Below the pieces are notes generated by a model. That model searched no databases, was not told the origin of the DNA, and saw only the letters and a program-made list of their open reading frames with translations. This document shows, one piece after another, positions 19,434 to 27,682 of a stretch of 64,000 bases of DNA. How positions within the stretch are numbered: position 1 is the first letter of the stretch; each line of letters starts with the position of its first letter. The translations under genes were made by a program, and so were the position numbers. The DNA comes from Actimicrobium sp. CCC2.4 (GTDB lineage: Bacteria; Pseudomonadota; Gammaproteobacteria; Burkholderiales; Burkholderiaceae_D), in NCBI RefSeq assembly GCF_034347385.1, contig NZ_CP133777.1, positions 3,658,001 through 3,722,000 on the forward strand, read 5' to 3'.

Positions 19434-20183
19434 TTATCCATGCAGCTCCAGCTCCCGCCAAGGCGAACCTGCATCCTCCACCCCGAACGTCACCTGCAGC
19501 CCTTCCAGCCACGGCAAGCTCGAATGCCGTATCTGCCATTCGCCGTCAACACGGATACCAAACGAAATCTCAATATCCAGCAGGCTGCGTTGCTGCGGCA
19601 ACGGCAAGGCCGGCAGCAGCTGCGTCAGCGTCGTGCCGGCAGCGACGCCCTCCGGCCAGGCACTGCGGCGATCGCACACGCGCATCACGTAGTTGCCGGC
19701 GACCAGCAGTAATTGCAGGCGGTCCTGATCGCCGCCGCAGCGATACACCGCGCCCTCCCCCTGCGACTGTGGCAAGGCAATCCAGTGCTCGATATACGGG
19801 CCGTGCACGCCGGTCTCGATCAGGCACGCCGGTGTGAATTCCATGACGCCGGCGTCCGCAGTCAGGCCGGGCGGCTGCACGTCGACCAGCCGGTGCCATG
19901 CGCAGACTTCGTCTCCGGAGGTCGTGACGACTTCGGTGATGCCGGCAAAACCCTGTTGCGTCGCCAGCCATGCCAGCTGATCCGCGCTGCAGTCGTCCAG
20001 ACTGACGACGCCCGAAAAATCCGGCCGGCCGGCAGCGATGCGCAAGTCCGCATGCCAGCGTCCGGTCTGCATCCAGAGTACCGTCGTCGTCGTGTCATGC
20101 ACGCCCGGCGCTACCAGCAAGGACCGTTGCCATACTCCACGGTAGCGTTCCGGTACCGGTGCGCTGATTACCATCAGGCGCAC
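19434..20183 (-). CDS. Conserved protein of unknown function, last gene of guanidine-riboswitch operon 2
   Basis: A 249-residue soluble protein with no signal peptide or TM helix. It is Trp-rich with alternating hydrophobic stretches (VLWMQTGRWHADLRI, LQLLLVAGNYVMRVC, LLDIEISFGIRV), suggesting a beta-barrel or lipocalin-like fold. I do not recognise a characterised family and assign no reaction. Its start overlaps the metallo-hydrolase stop by 10 nt, so it is co-translated with the creatininase/lactonase-type genes and should serve the same pathway. A start at MVISAPVP (third codon) is also possible. Confidence 0.75.
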   Translation of the reverse strand: MRLMVISAPVPERYRGVWQRSLLVAPGVHDTTTTVLWMQTGRWHADLRIAAGRPDFSGVVSLDDCSADQLAWLATQQGFAGITEVVTTSGDEVCAWHRLVDVQPPGLTADAGVMEFTPACLIETGVHGPYIEHWIALPQSQGEGAVYRCGGDQDRLQLLLVAGNYVMRVCDRRSAWPEGVAAGTTLTQLLPALPLPQQRSLLDIEISFGIRVDGEWQIRHSSLPWLEGLQVTFGVEDAGSPWRELELHG

Positions 20184-20968
20184 CAGTCCGGAAACGCCGG
20201 CAGGCTGCGATAAAACGCAAAGTCATGATTCGGCCAGACCTGTGCGCCCTCGCTGGCGCCAAGCCGCTTGAGCTTGCGGATGCTGGCAATGGCCTGGTCA
20301 TAATTGCCTTGCCAGCAGCCGCCGGGAGCGACTTCGTCATCGAGGTTTTCCATCAGGTCGGCGGCGTCGCCGGCCAATAGCACCGGCGGTCCTTTCGGCA
20401 GTTCGATCCACATCGACATGTGGCCGGCAGTGTGACCCGGCGTGCTGATGGCGCGCACGCCGTCGCACAGGTCGTATTCGCCCTCGGTCACTTTGAGCGG
20501 ACCGTGACCGACAAAATCATCGGCAAAACACGCGACGTCCTTGCCGGTCATCGCGGCCGCCAGTTCATCTTTCTGGACATGCACTTCGGCACCGCAGCCG
20601 CAGCGTTTGAGTTCACCCAGCCCGCCCGCATGATCAAAATGCAGATGCCCGAGGAAGACCACATCGATATCGGCCGCCGACAAACCCAAGCGCGCGAGGT
20701 AGGCCGGGATGCGCTGCTCCCCGGTCATCACCGGTGCGCCGAACTGGAAGGTGTCGGGGTTGTAGTACTGCGCGCACAGCGCCGGATCATTGATCTTGCT
20801 GTGGTCGCAACCGACGTCGTACAGGATGCGGCCATTGCTGGTTTCGATCAGGTAGGCAAGGATGGGCGCGTCGATCAGCTGGCCGGCACCGCGGCCGTGC
20901 GTCGAGATCGTTTTGTCGTAGCGATGCGTGGCCGTCAGCAGCGGCCAGAGCTTGTTGACGCGGGTCAT
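20174..20968 (-). CDS. Metallo-beta-lactamase-fold hydrolase, N-acyl-homoserine-lactonase type
   Basis: A 264-residue hydrolase of the AttM/AiiA lactonase branch. The zinc motif HLHFDHAGG supplies H108, H110, D112 and H113. A further His in STPGHTAGHMSMW and an Asp in LLAGDAADL complete a two-metal site. Related enzymes open five-membered lactones or other cyclic esters. The start overlaps the creatininase stop (ATGA). The operon context, under a guanidine riboswitch and next to an amidohydrolase that opens cyclic guanidines, points to hydrolysis of a catabolic intermediate more than to quorum quenching; this is inference. Confidence 0.87.
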   Translation of the reverse strand: MTRVNKLWPLLTATHRYDKTISTHGRGAGQLIDAPILAYLIETSNGRILYDVGCDHSKINDPALCAQYYNPDTFQFGAPVMTGEQRIPAYLARLGLSAADIDVVFLGHLHFDHAGGLGELKRCGCGAEVHVQKDELAAAMTGKDVACFADDFVGHGPLKVTEGEYDLCDGVRAISTPGHTAGHMSMWIELPKGPPVLLAGDAADLMENLDDEVAPGGCWQGNYDQAIASIRKLKRLGASEGAQVWPNHDFAFYRSLPAFPDWCA

Positions 20969-21750
20969 GCGCCCTCTCCGGCTGGTGTCATGAACTCGGC
21001 CCGCACCGCCGCGGCGATGCGGGTGGCGACGTCGTCGGCCATCAGCTTGCCCTTGCCGGCGGTCGCACCACGCGCCGACGACAGCACACCCGAACCCGGC
21101 ACCCAGTGCGTATGGGTCGGGTACATGTCGTACGGCGGAAAGTCGGCCGGCGGCTCGTCGGGCAATTTATCCAACTGCACCAACTGCGGAAAGTAGTGCA
21201 GCATCATCGAGGTTTCCATCACCGCCGCATGTTCGAGCGCGAAGCCTGGAAAGCCATCCGGGAAGACGCCGGCCAGTGTCGCCTCGGTCAGGAAATCCCA
21301 GTACTCCAGCCGCATGATGTTCAGTGTCGAGGCCGGGCCGAGCCGGCGACGTGCCAGGTCGATGCCTTCGATCAGGAACCACTGGTTTTCGTAATGACCG
21401 GACATGACCACCACGTTGCGCACGCCATGCCGGCCCAGCTCGGCCAGCAAGTCGCAGGTGATCGCCGACAGCGTGCTGCCATCAAGGCTGGTGGTGCCCG
21501 GAAAATGCTGGCCGCCGCCGCACTTCGGCTGCGACTTGTAACCGTAATTGATGGTCGGCGCGACGATGCCGCCGACTTGCTCTGCGACGCTGTGCGCAAC
21601 CGCCGCAGCCAGCAAGGCATCGGTGCCCAGTGGCAGATGCGGTCCGTGCTGCTCGAGTGCGCCGACCGGCAGAAATACGACCGCGTGCGGATCGCGCAGG
21701 CGTTCTTCGTAGGCGATCCAGCTTAGGTGATCCATTTGTACGTGTGACAT
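20965..21750 (-). CDS. Creatininase-family amidohydrolase
   Basis: A 261-residue protein closely resembling creatinine amidohydrolase of Pseudomonas putida. The metal ligands align one residue earlier than in that enzyme: E33 and H35 in GALEQHG, D44, H119 and E121 in SGHYEN. The diagnostic blocks YGYKSQPKCGGGQHFPGTTSLDG and LEYWDF are present. One of the two tryptophans recalled as lining the creatinine site is kept (W151); the other position, in DGFPGFALEH, is F170. The family interconverts creatinine and creatine by opening the cyclic guanidine. No creatinase or sarcosine oxidase is nearby, so the true substrate may be another cyclic acyl-guanidine. It lies 40 nt after the EamA permease and overlaps the next gene by 4 nt. 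Confidence 0.9.
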   Translation of the reverse strand: MSHVQMDHLSWIAYEERLRDPHAVVFLPVGALEQHGPHLPLGTDALLAAAVAHSVAEQVGGIVAPTINYGYKSQPKCGGGQHFPGTTSLDGSTLSAITCDLLAELGRHGVRNVVVMSGHYENQWFLIEGIDLARRRLGPASTLNIMRLEYWDFLTEATLAGVFPDGFPGFALEHAAVMETSMMLHYFPQLVQLDKLPDEPPADFPPYDMYPTHTHWVPGSGVLSSARGATAGKGKLMADDVATRIAAAVRAEFMTPAGEGA

Positions 21751-21790
21751 GCGTGATTTTCTCCGTGTCGGTTGACGTCCGTGTGTCCCT

Positions 21791-22666
21791 TTAATTCGTC
21801 GCTTCCATCAGCGTGGCCGCGATGATCATCGCGCCGCCCAGGCATTCTTTCTGGCTCAGTGATTCGCCGCCCAGCCAGAGTGCCGACAGTACCGCCACCA
21901 GCAGTTCGGTCACCTGCAGGATCGCGGCGCGGCTGGCCTGCACGTGCGTCACGCCGTAGCTAGTCATCAGCGTGCCGCCTAGCAGCCAGCCAAACGCGAA
22001 CAGCACCAGCCAGCCCCACACCGGCCACGCGACATCCGGCACTTCAGGCACTGAAAACAGCAGTGCCACGACCGATACCAGCGCACAACCGACGAACGAC
22101 ACCAGCGCCCGACTGGCCAGCGGAATCCGCCGCGCCTTGCGGTTGGCGATGCCGGCGGCGGTGTAGGCAAAGCCGGCTACCAGCGCCATGATGTCGGCAA
22201 TCGACAGCGCCTGCCGGAACGCCTCGGCCCCGCCGACGATGACGAACACGCCACCCAGCGACAGCGCCACCGCCAGCAGCCGGCGCGGACCGAGCCGCTC
22301 TTTCAGAAACAGCGCGCCGCCGATCGCACCCCATGCCGGCAACAGGTAAAACAGCAGCATCGCGCGCACCACCGAACCCATCGTCAGCGCCGCCGTGAAG
22401 GCCATGTTGGCCACGCCAAAACACAGTCCGATCAGCAGCAACCAGCGCAGCTCGCCGCGCCAGTGCGCGCGCTCGCGCCAGATCACCGGCAAGGCCACCA
22501 ACCCGACCAGCGCATACGCGGTCAGGCCGATCAGATGCGCACCGATGCCGACGCCGGCAAAAAAATGCAGCGGCCACCAGGCCAGTCCCCAGATCAATCC
22601 GCTCGCCATCAGCGCCGCAACGGCCCCCGGTGCATCGCGCTGTGCGCTGATCGGCAGCGTCGTCAT
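21791..22666 (-). CDS. EamA-family (DMT superfamily) transporter
   Basis: A 291-residue inner-membrane protein with about ten hydrophobic helices in two EamA repeats (about residues 15-140 and 155-290). The family pattern GLIWGLAWWPLHFF opens the first repeat, and ASRAAILQVTELLVAVLSALWLGG closes the second. Members move amino acids, nucleotides and other small metabolites. In this operon it most likely carries the guanidino substrate or an intermediate. Its start overlaps the dehydrogenase stop by 4 nt. Confidence 0.88.
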   Translation of the reverse strand: MTTLPISAQRDAPGAVAALMASGLIWGLAWWPLHFFAGVGIGAHLIGLTAYALVGLVALPVIWRERAHWRGELRWLLLIGLCFGVANMAFTAALTMGSVVRAMLLFYLLPAWGAIGGALFLKERLGPRRLLAVALSLGGVFVIVGGAEAFRQALSIADIMALVAGFAYTAAGIANRKARRIPLASRALVSFVGCALVSVVALLFSVPEVPDVAWPVWGWLVLFAFGWLLGGTLMTSYGVTHVQASRAAILQVTELLVAVLSALWLGGESLSQKECLGGAMIIAATLMEATN

Positions 22667-23406
22667 AGCATCAGGGCTCCACCATTCGGACTGAGCATCT
22701 GGCCGTAATAAAAGCGCGCAAAATCACTCGCCAGAAAGACCGCGGTCGCCGCGATTTCGTCGGCTCCGGCGGCGCGTGCGGCCGGGATCGCCAGCTCCTT
22801 GGCGCGCCACTCCGCACTGATCTGGTCCAGCGACAGCATCGCCGTATCGGTCGGTCCCGGCGCAATGCCATTGACGCGGATGGCCGGCGCGAATTCACGC
22901 GCCAGCGATTTGGTCAGGCCGACCACGCCGGCCTTGGCCGCGCAGTAGGCAGTGAACCCGGCGCGACCGAGATAGGCCAGCTCGGACGCCACATTGATGA
23001 TGCAACCGCGACCGCGCGGCTGCATGTTGCGCAAGACCGCCTGGCTACACAAGAAGACCGATTTCAGGTCAACCGCGATGACGTGGTCCCATTCATAGTC
23101 GGCGATATCAAGGAAGGGTTTTTCGAGCAGGATGCCGGCGTTGTTGACCAGGATATCGATAGGCCCGAGCTGCCACTCGACCGCTGCGACCATGCGCTGT
23201 ACCGCGGCGCCATCGGTGACATCGGCGTCAAAGGCGCGCGCATCCCCGCCGAGGCTGTCGAGCACGTCGGCCATCAGCGCGCCCTGGCCGAAGTGATTCA
23301 GTGCGACGCGTGCGCCGCTGGCCGACAGCGCTTCGGCAATCGCGCGGCCGATGCCGGTCGCGCTGCCGGTGACCAGCGCGACCTTGCCGGCGAGGTCTAT
23401 CTTCAT
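22663..23406 (-). CDS. Short-chain dehydrogenase/reductase
   Basis: A 247-residue classical SDR. Cofactor motif TGSATGIG (about residues 12-19) and LVNNAGILLEKPF are present. The catalytic serine is in INVASELAYLG, followed by the Tyr/Lys pair in YCAAKAGVVG. The usual PGPTDTAML loop and a C-terminal MLSPNGGALML are present. The ATG at 23406 overlaps the desaturase stop (ATGA), which fixes the start. It probably oxidises a hydroxyl or reduces a carbonyl made in the same pathway; the substrate is not predictable. Confidence 0.9.
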   Translation of the reverse strand: MKIDLAGKVALVTGSATGIGRAIAEALSASGARVALNHFGQGALMADVLDSLGGDARAFDADVTDGAAVQRMVAAVEWQLGPIDILVNNAGILLEKPFLDIADYEWDHVIAVDLKSVFLCSQAVLRNMQPRGRGCIINVASELAYLGRAGFTAYCAAKAGVVGLTKSLAREFAPAIRVNGIAPGPTDTAMLSLDQISAEWRAKELAIPAARAAGADEIAATAVFLASDFARFYYGQMLSPNGGALML

Positions 23407-24416
23407 ACGGCGGTCAGGAAGGACACGCCGGCCGCACCCAGAAAGCCATCGGCACGCCCGCTCACGTCGACCGGCAAGACCTGCCCGCAATCGTCAGCCA
23501 GAATGCGGCGCACCCGGTTCACATGAAAACTGCGCAACAGCAGCGGCACCGGAATGACTTGCGCATAGCGCACGTCATACAGTTCGCGGTGTAGTTGCGG
23601 CAAGCGGTGCCACGGCGCGATCGGCTTGTCGTGATGCGCGTTGTGATAGCCAAAATTGAGCCAGATCAGGTTGAGCAAGCGGTTGTCGAGACCGACGATA
23701 TTGCTGAAGGTATTGGCTTGCTCGTAGGCCTTGTCGCGCAATTTATCGTTCGGCACCGGCGTGTCACCAAGGATCGGATAGGCATCGTAGGTGTGCTGAA
23801 AACAGTCACCGAAACGCAGCACGATCACGAACAGCAAATAGGCCGCGGCATACAGCGCCAGCGCGCTAGGCGAGTACCAGCCGAGGGCAATGAAGGCAGC
23901 AGCGCGCACCACAAAAATCGCGACAATGCGGGCGCGATCCTTGCCGCTTTTGTCAGCACCCTGACGAAACGGCAGCGCCATCACAAAGCCGCGCACTAAA
24001 AATTCAACCGCCGGAATATGCAGCCATTCCAGCGTCAGCACCAGCCCGCGTACCGGTGCCGATGCGCCCAGCAAATAGGCTTTCACATCAAAGGTGACGA
24101 CATCGGCGCGCTCGACATGGTGGCGCATGTGCTTGCGGCGCAGGTTATCAAACCGGGCATAGCAGGCACCATTGATCCAGCTCATGCCGGTGCCCCAACG
24201 CATGTTGGTGCTGGCGACCTTGAAGATGGTCAGGTGCGCGAATTCGTGGATGAAGTAGGCCGACCAGATCAGCGACTGCGTGGTCAGCAGGAAGCCGATG
24301 CTCTTGAGCAGCCAGCCGGGTTGCGTCAGCAACAGGATGCCCAGCGGGTAGCCGAGCAGCGTGAATGACAGCGCGGCGGTGTTGGGTAGCACACCGTCCG
24401 GGTAACGAAAAATCAT
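23403..24416 (-). CDS. Membrane di-iron fatty-acid-desaturase-superfamily oxygenase
   Basis: A 337-residue membrane protein with the three histidine boxes of the desaturase/hydroxylase superfamily. These are HEFAH (H57-H61), RRKHMRHH (H96, H99, H100) and HNAHH (H258, H261, H262). Hydrophobic helices surround them. The start at MIFRYPDG was chosen for AAGGAG 7 nt upstream. Family members desaturate or hydroxylate unactivated carbons using oxygen and a redox partner. Being second in an operon under a guanidine riboswitch, it may hydroxylate a carbon next to a guanidine nitrogen, which would release guanidine after collapse. Lipid desaturation cannot be ruled out from sequence. Confidence 0.82.
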   Translation of the reverse strand: MIFRYPDGVLPNTAALSFTLLGYPLGILLLTQPGWLLKSIGFLLTTQSLIWSAYFIHEFAHLTIFKVASTNMRWGTGMSWINGACYARFDNLRRKHMRHHVERADVVTFDVKAYLLGASAPVRGLVLTLEWLHIPAVEFLVRGFVMALPFRQGADKSGKDRARIVAIFVVRAAAFIALGWYSPSALALYAAAYLLFVIVLRFGDCFQHTYDAYPILGDTPVPNDKLRDKAYEQANTFSNIVGLDNRLLNLIWLNFGYHNAHHDKPIAPWHRLPQLHRELYDVRYAQVIPVPLLLRSFHVNRVRRILADDCGQVLPVDVSGRADGFLGAAGVSFLTAV

Positions 24417-24482
24417 GGAGGATCTCCTTGAGGGGATGGAGGCGCGGGCGCACGCAAAAGCACACGCTCGCGCGGCAAACAA

Positions 24483-25481
24483 TTACTTCGCCTGCAGGCT
24501 TGTCACGAACTGCGCATCCATCGTCGCTTCGGTCGCCGGGATCTTGTCGATCTGGGCCTTGGCTTTCAGGATGCCGCCGATGATCTCGGCACTGGCGAAA
24601 TACGAGGTGGTCTCTTTTGACTTGATGAAGGCTTTCGGCATTTCAGCGAGCGGGATGTTGTAGACGCCCGGCAGCTGTTCCTTGACTTCCTTGGCCGAGA
24701 CGCCCATGAACTTGCCGATGATTTTGGCTGCGTCGTCCGGCTTGGCTTTCATGTAAGCCATACCTTCGAGGTAAGCCTTCATGATGCCGGTGATGTCCTT
24801 CGGGCTGGCCTTGATGAACTTGTCATCGAACACCAGCACGTCGGCAATCAGGCCCGGTGCATTTTTGGACGAATAGACCACATGGTATTTCTTGCCGCCG
24901 CCCTGCTTCAGGATTTGCGACAGGCTGGGCTCGTAGGTCACGCCGATCGGCATCTGGCTCGACACCATCGCCGCCGGCACCGACTCCGGCGTCATGTTGA
25001 CCGGGGTGATGTCATTCATGCTCAGGCCATTGCTGGTCAGCGCGTACGACAGCAGGAAGTCCGATGGCGACAGCGGATTGAAGCCGACTTTCTTGCCCTT
25101 GAAGTCACTGACCTTGGTAATCGCCATCGACGCCACGATCGCATCGCCGCCGTTCGAATAATCGATCGGCATCACGACTTTTTGCGGCATGCCTTTGGCG
25201 ACCTGGCCGATCACCTGGTCATAGGTCATCATCGCGCCCTGTACCGATCCGCCGGCCAGTGCGGCCGGAATCAATGCTGGATCCGAGAACACCTGCAGCT
25301 TGACTGACAAGCCCTGCTTCTTGTAGAGGTCGAGCGCTTCGGCAATATAGAACGGGCCGTAGCCGATCCACACGACGGTGGCAACATTGAGCGTGGCCGG
25401 AGCAGCGAAAGACAGGCTGGAGGTGGCGGCGAGTACGGCAGAAACGGCAAACGGCAAAAGGGTACGGGTCGCTAAACGCAT
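24483..25481 (-). CDS. ABC transporter periplasmic binding protein (NMT1/nitrate-sulfonate type), probable guanidine uptake
   Basis: A 332-residue periplasmic binding protein with a Sec signal peptide (RLATRTLLPFAVSAVLAA, cleavage near SFA-AP). The NMT1/SsuA-like core carries VVWIGYGPFYIAEALDLYKKQG and GQVAKGMPQKVV. AGGAG 6 nt before the ATG fixes the start. It is first in its operon, directly after a guanidine-I riboswitch. No permease or ATPase is in this operon. The orphan permease and ATPase behind the other guanidine riboswitch (33.9-35.6 kb) lack a binding protein, so the three probably make one importer. Confidence 0.88.
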   Translation of the reverse strand: MRLATRTLLPFAVSAVLAATSSLSFAAPATLNVATVVWIGYGPFYIAEALDLYKKQGLSVKLQVFSDPALIPAALAGGSVQGAMMTYDQVIGQVAKGMPQKVVMPIDYSNGGDAIVASMAITKVSDFKGKKVGFNPLSPSDFLLSYALTSNGLSMNDITPVNMTPESVPAAMVSSQMPIGVTYEPSLSQILKQGGGKKYHVVYSSKNAPGLIADVLVFDDKFIKASPKDITGIMKAYLEGMAYMKAKPDDAAKIIGKFMGVSAKEVKEQLPGVYNIPLAEMPKAFIKSKETTSYFASAEIIGGILKAKAQIDKIPATEATMDAQFVTSLQAK

Positions 25482-25511
25482 GGAAGACTCCTGGTCGGTG
25501 GATGGGCGTAC

Positions 25512-25642
25512 GGAGAGAACGATGTTCCAATGTTCTCCCGGGCTTTTATCCCTCCGTGGAGCCGCGTCAATTCGACAGGGCCGGAGCGCTCTCGGACCAG
25601 ACACCGTTGCCATCACTGGCAAGGCCGGAACCCTAGCACTCC
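25512..25642 (-). ncRNA. Guanidine-I (ykkC) riboswitch 2
   Basis: Read on the minus strand, this region carries the guanidine-I consensus in order. CTAGGGTTCCGG (25636-25625) comes first, then GGTCCGAGAGCG (about 25618-25607), then ACGGAGGGATAAAAGCCCGGG (ending near 25537). Immediately 3', GGGAGAAC pairs with GTTCTCTCC around an 11-nt loop (25512-25540), overlapping the aptamer's 3' strand as an expression platform would. Unlike the second copy there is no U-run after it, so control may be translational or Rho-linked. It lies 30 nt before the binding-protein ATG. Guanidine should switch the downstream genes on. Confidence 0.92.
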
Positions 25643-25703
25643 TGAGTCAGGTGATCTGCCATCGTTGTCGATGGCAGCTCGCTCTTCCCGCATGATTTCT
25701 ATA

Positions 25704-25718
25704 GCAAGAGTGGTGCCA
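25704..25718 (-). promoter_or_regulatory. Sigma-54 (-24/-12) promoter for guanidine operon 2
   Basis: On the minus strand the sequence TGGCACCACTCTTGC has GG and GC with exactly 10 nt between, the RpoN promoter rule. Transcription would start about 12 nt further on, about 50 nt before the riboswitch core. The matching element at 35906-35920 shares TGGCACCA and TTGCTA. RpoN dependence implies an enhancer-binding activator, NtrC being the natural candidate for a nitrogen source. Confidence 0.85.
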
Positions 25719-25827
25719 GTTAAAAAGACGGTGTAACTGCCGGATTAACGGGATTTTCACACCGGGATGGCGCATCGGGCACACGGCATCGTGACGGGTG
25801 CCCTGTTATCGACCGCCGGATGCACTG

Positions 25828-27612
25828 TCATCGCGCCGCGAGATACGCCAGCCACCCCCCATGCGCGCTGATATCGGCGGCCCCGGCAATCGCCTGCCCC
25901 TCGCAAACAAAGCCCTTGACCCAGCGTCCGCCGGCCAGTTCCAGCGAACCGATCGCCAGCGGTGCCGGCACGTCGGCGACAAATTCGCCGAAGCGGCGCA
26001 GCGGCAGTTCCCACACTTCGATCGCAATTGCGACGCCGTCCGCGCAGCGCTGCAGACCCGGTTTCGGTGGCGTCGTATTCGGCAATGCATACAGCCGGTA
26101 CTGCGCGGCGGTCTGCGTGCTGGCGATGCGGCGGGCACCGCGTTCGGTCAGCTGCCAGTTCAGCGGCTGGCCCTGCAAATGCGCGCCGACCACGGCAAGC
26201 TGTATCGTCGGCTCGTTGAACGGCAATGGTGTGATCAGCGCGTCGGACGCATCCGGCAGCAGCCGTTGCGCGGCAGCCGCCAGCAACTGGTCCGAGCCAC
26301 ACGGGCCGACCAGCGTGATGCCGGCCGGCAGCCCATCAGCGCGCGCCACGGCCGGCACCGACAGTGCGGCCATGTCGAAGAAATTAACGAAGTTGGTGTA
26401 ATACCCGAGTTCGGAATTGCGCAGCACCGGTTCGCGCTCAAGGTCGGCCAGCGTCGGCATCGTCGGCGTGGTCGGCAGCAGCAGGAAATCGTACGGGGCC
26501 AGCGCGGTTTCGGCGGCGCGGCGCAGGTCGGCCAGCCGGTACTGGCCATTGAAAGCATCGACCGCGCTGTAGTTCGCGCCCTGGCCGATGATGCCGGCTA
26601 CCACCGGATTCATCTGATCCTTGTGTTCGGTAAAAAAGTCCCCGACGGCGGCCAGCCGCTCGGCCACCCACGGTCCGTAATACAGCAGCGCGGCGGCTTC
26701 CTTGAACGGCGTGTAATCGACCGTACCGAAGGTGCAACCGGGCAGCGCGCGCAGTTGTGCCAGCGTTGCCTCGAACGCCTGCCCGGCGGCGCTGTCACCA
26801 AAAAATTCCAGCACCGCCGGCAGCGCGATGCGCAGGCCGCGCTGCCGGATGCCGGTCATCGGCACGGCGCGCGAATAGCTGTCTTCGGCATCGAGGCCGG
26901 CAGCGACCTGCGTGACCTGCCACGCATCGGCCACGGTGTGGGCAAAAATCGACACGCAATCGAGCGTGCGGCAGGCCGGAAACACGCCGCGTGTGCTCAA
27001 CAATCCACGGCTGGGCTTGAGCCCGACGATGCCGTTCAGGCCGGCCGGCACGCGGCCCGAACCGGCGGTGTCAGTCCCCAATGAAAAGCCGACCAGCCCG
27101 AGCGCAACCGCCACCGCCGAACCGGAACTGGAGCCGCCCGACACGTACGCCGGGTCGATCGCATTGCGCACCGCGCCGTACGGCGAACGGGTGCCGACCA
27201 GGCCGGTGGCGAACTGGTCGAGGTTGGTCTTGCCGATCAATAAGGCACCGGCCGCTTGCAGTTTTTCGACCACGGTGGCCGAACGCTGCGGCGTGAAACT
27301 GAATTCGGTGCAGCCCGCGGTGGTCGGCAAACCCAGCGCGTCGATATTGTCCTTGATCGCAAATGGCACGCCGAATAGCGGCATGCGCGCGAGCACTGCC
27401 GCGCCCTCTTCCTGCAACAGCGCATCCAGCGCGCGCGCCTGCGCCAGCAAGGCCTCATCAGCGACGCGGCTGATCCAGATTTCCGGCCGCTCGACCGTGG
27501 CGATGCGGGCCAGCACGCGTTCGATGCACTGGCTCGGCAGCAGCTTGTGCTGCGCGTACGCGGTGTGCAAATCAGCCAGGGTAATGGCAGGAAGAAGGGT
27601 GTCGGTGGTCAT
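25828..27612 (-). CDS. atzF: Allophanate hydrolase (amidase-signature family)
   Basis: A 594-residue enzyme that hydrolyses allophanate to two ammonia and two CO2, the last step after guanidine (or urea) carboxylation. The amidase-signature catalytic triad is visible: K87 in FAIKDNID, a serine of GGSSSGS (161-163) and nucleophile S185 in TDTAGSGRVPA. The extra C-terminal domain (about residue 460 on), with a YRLYALPNT segment, is the AtzF/DUR1 allophanate-specific part. The start MTTDTLLP was chosen for GAGAG at 6 nt. It follows the outer-membrane protein and the carboxylase in the same direction. Operon 2's promoter region starts right after its stop. Confidence 0.92.
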   Translation of the reverse strand: MTTDTLLPAITLADLHTAYAQHKLLPSQCIERVLARIATVERPEIWISRVADEALLAQARALDALLQEEGAAVLARMPLFGVPFAIKDNIDALGLPTTAGCTEFSFTPQRSATVVEKLQAAGALLIGKTNLDQFATGLVGTRSPYGAVRNAIDPAYVSGGSSSGSAVAVALGLVGFSLGTDTAGSGRVPAGLNGIVGLKPSRGLLSTRGVFPACRTLDCVSIFAHTVADAWQVTQVAAGLDAEDSYSRAVPMTGIRQRGLRIALPAVLEFFGDSAAGQAFEATLAQLRALPGCTFGTVDYTPFKEAAALLYYGPWVAERLAAVGDFFTEHKDQMNPVVAGIIGQGANYSAVDAFNGQYRLADLRRAAETALAPYDFLLLPTTPTMPTLADLEREPVLRNSELGYYTNFVNFFDMAALSVPAVARADGLPAGITLVGPCGSDQLLAAAAQRLLPDASDALITPLPFNEPTIQLAVVGAHLQGQPLNWQLTERGARRIASTQTAAQYRLYALPNTTPPKPGLQRCADGVAIAIEVWELPLRRFGEFVADVPAPLAIGSLELAGGRWVKGFVCEGQAIAGAADISAHGGWLAYLAAR

Positions 27613-27682
27613 GGGCAGCTCTCGCAAATTCGGTAGAAAAATGGTCCGGCACAGACCGGACCACGGGGCATTGCACGTGCTT

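Noticed and set aside
20174-20968. Quorum-quenching AHL lactonase as the main role
   Set aside because: The fold matches, but the gene is coupled to creatininase behind a guanidine riboswitch and no quorum-sensing genes are in the window. A catabolic role is more likely.
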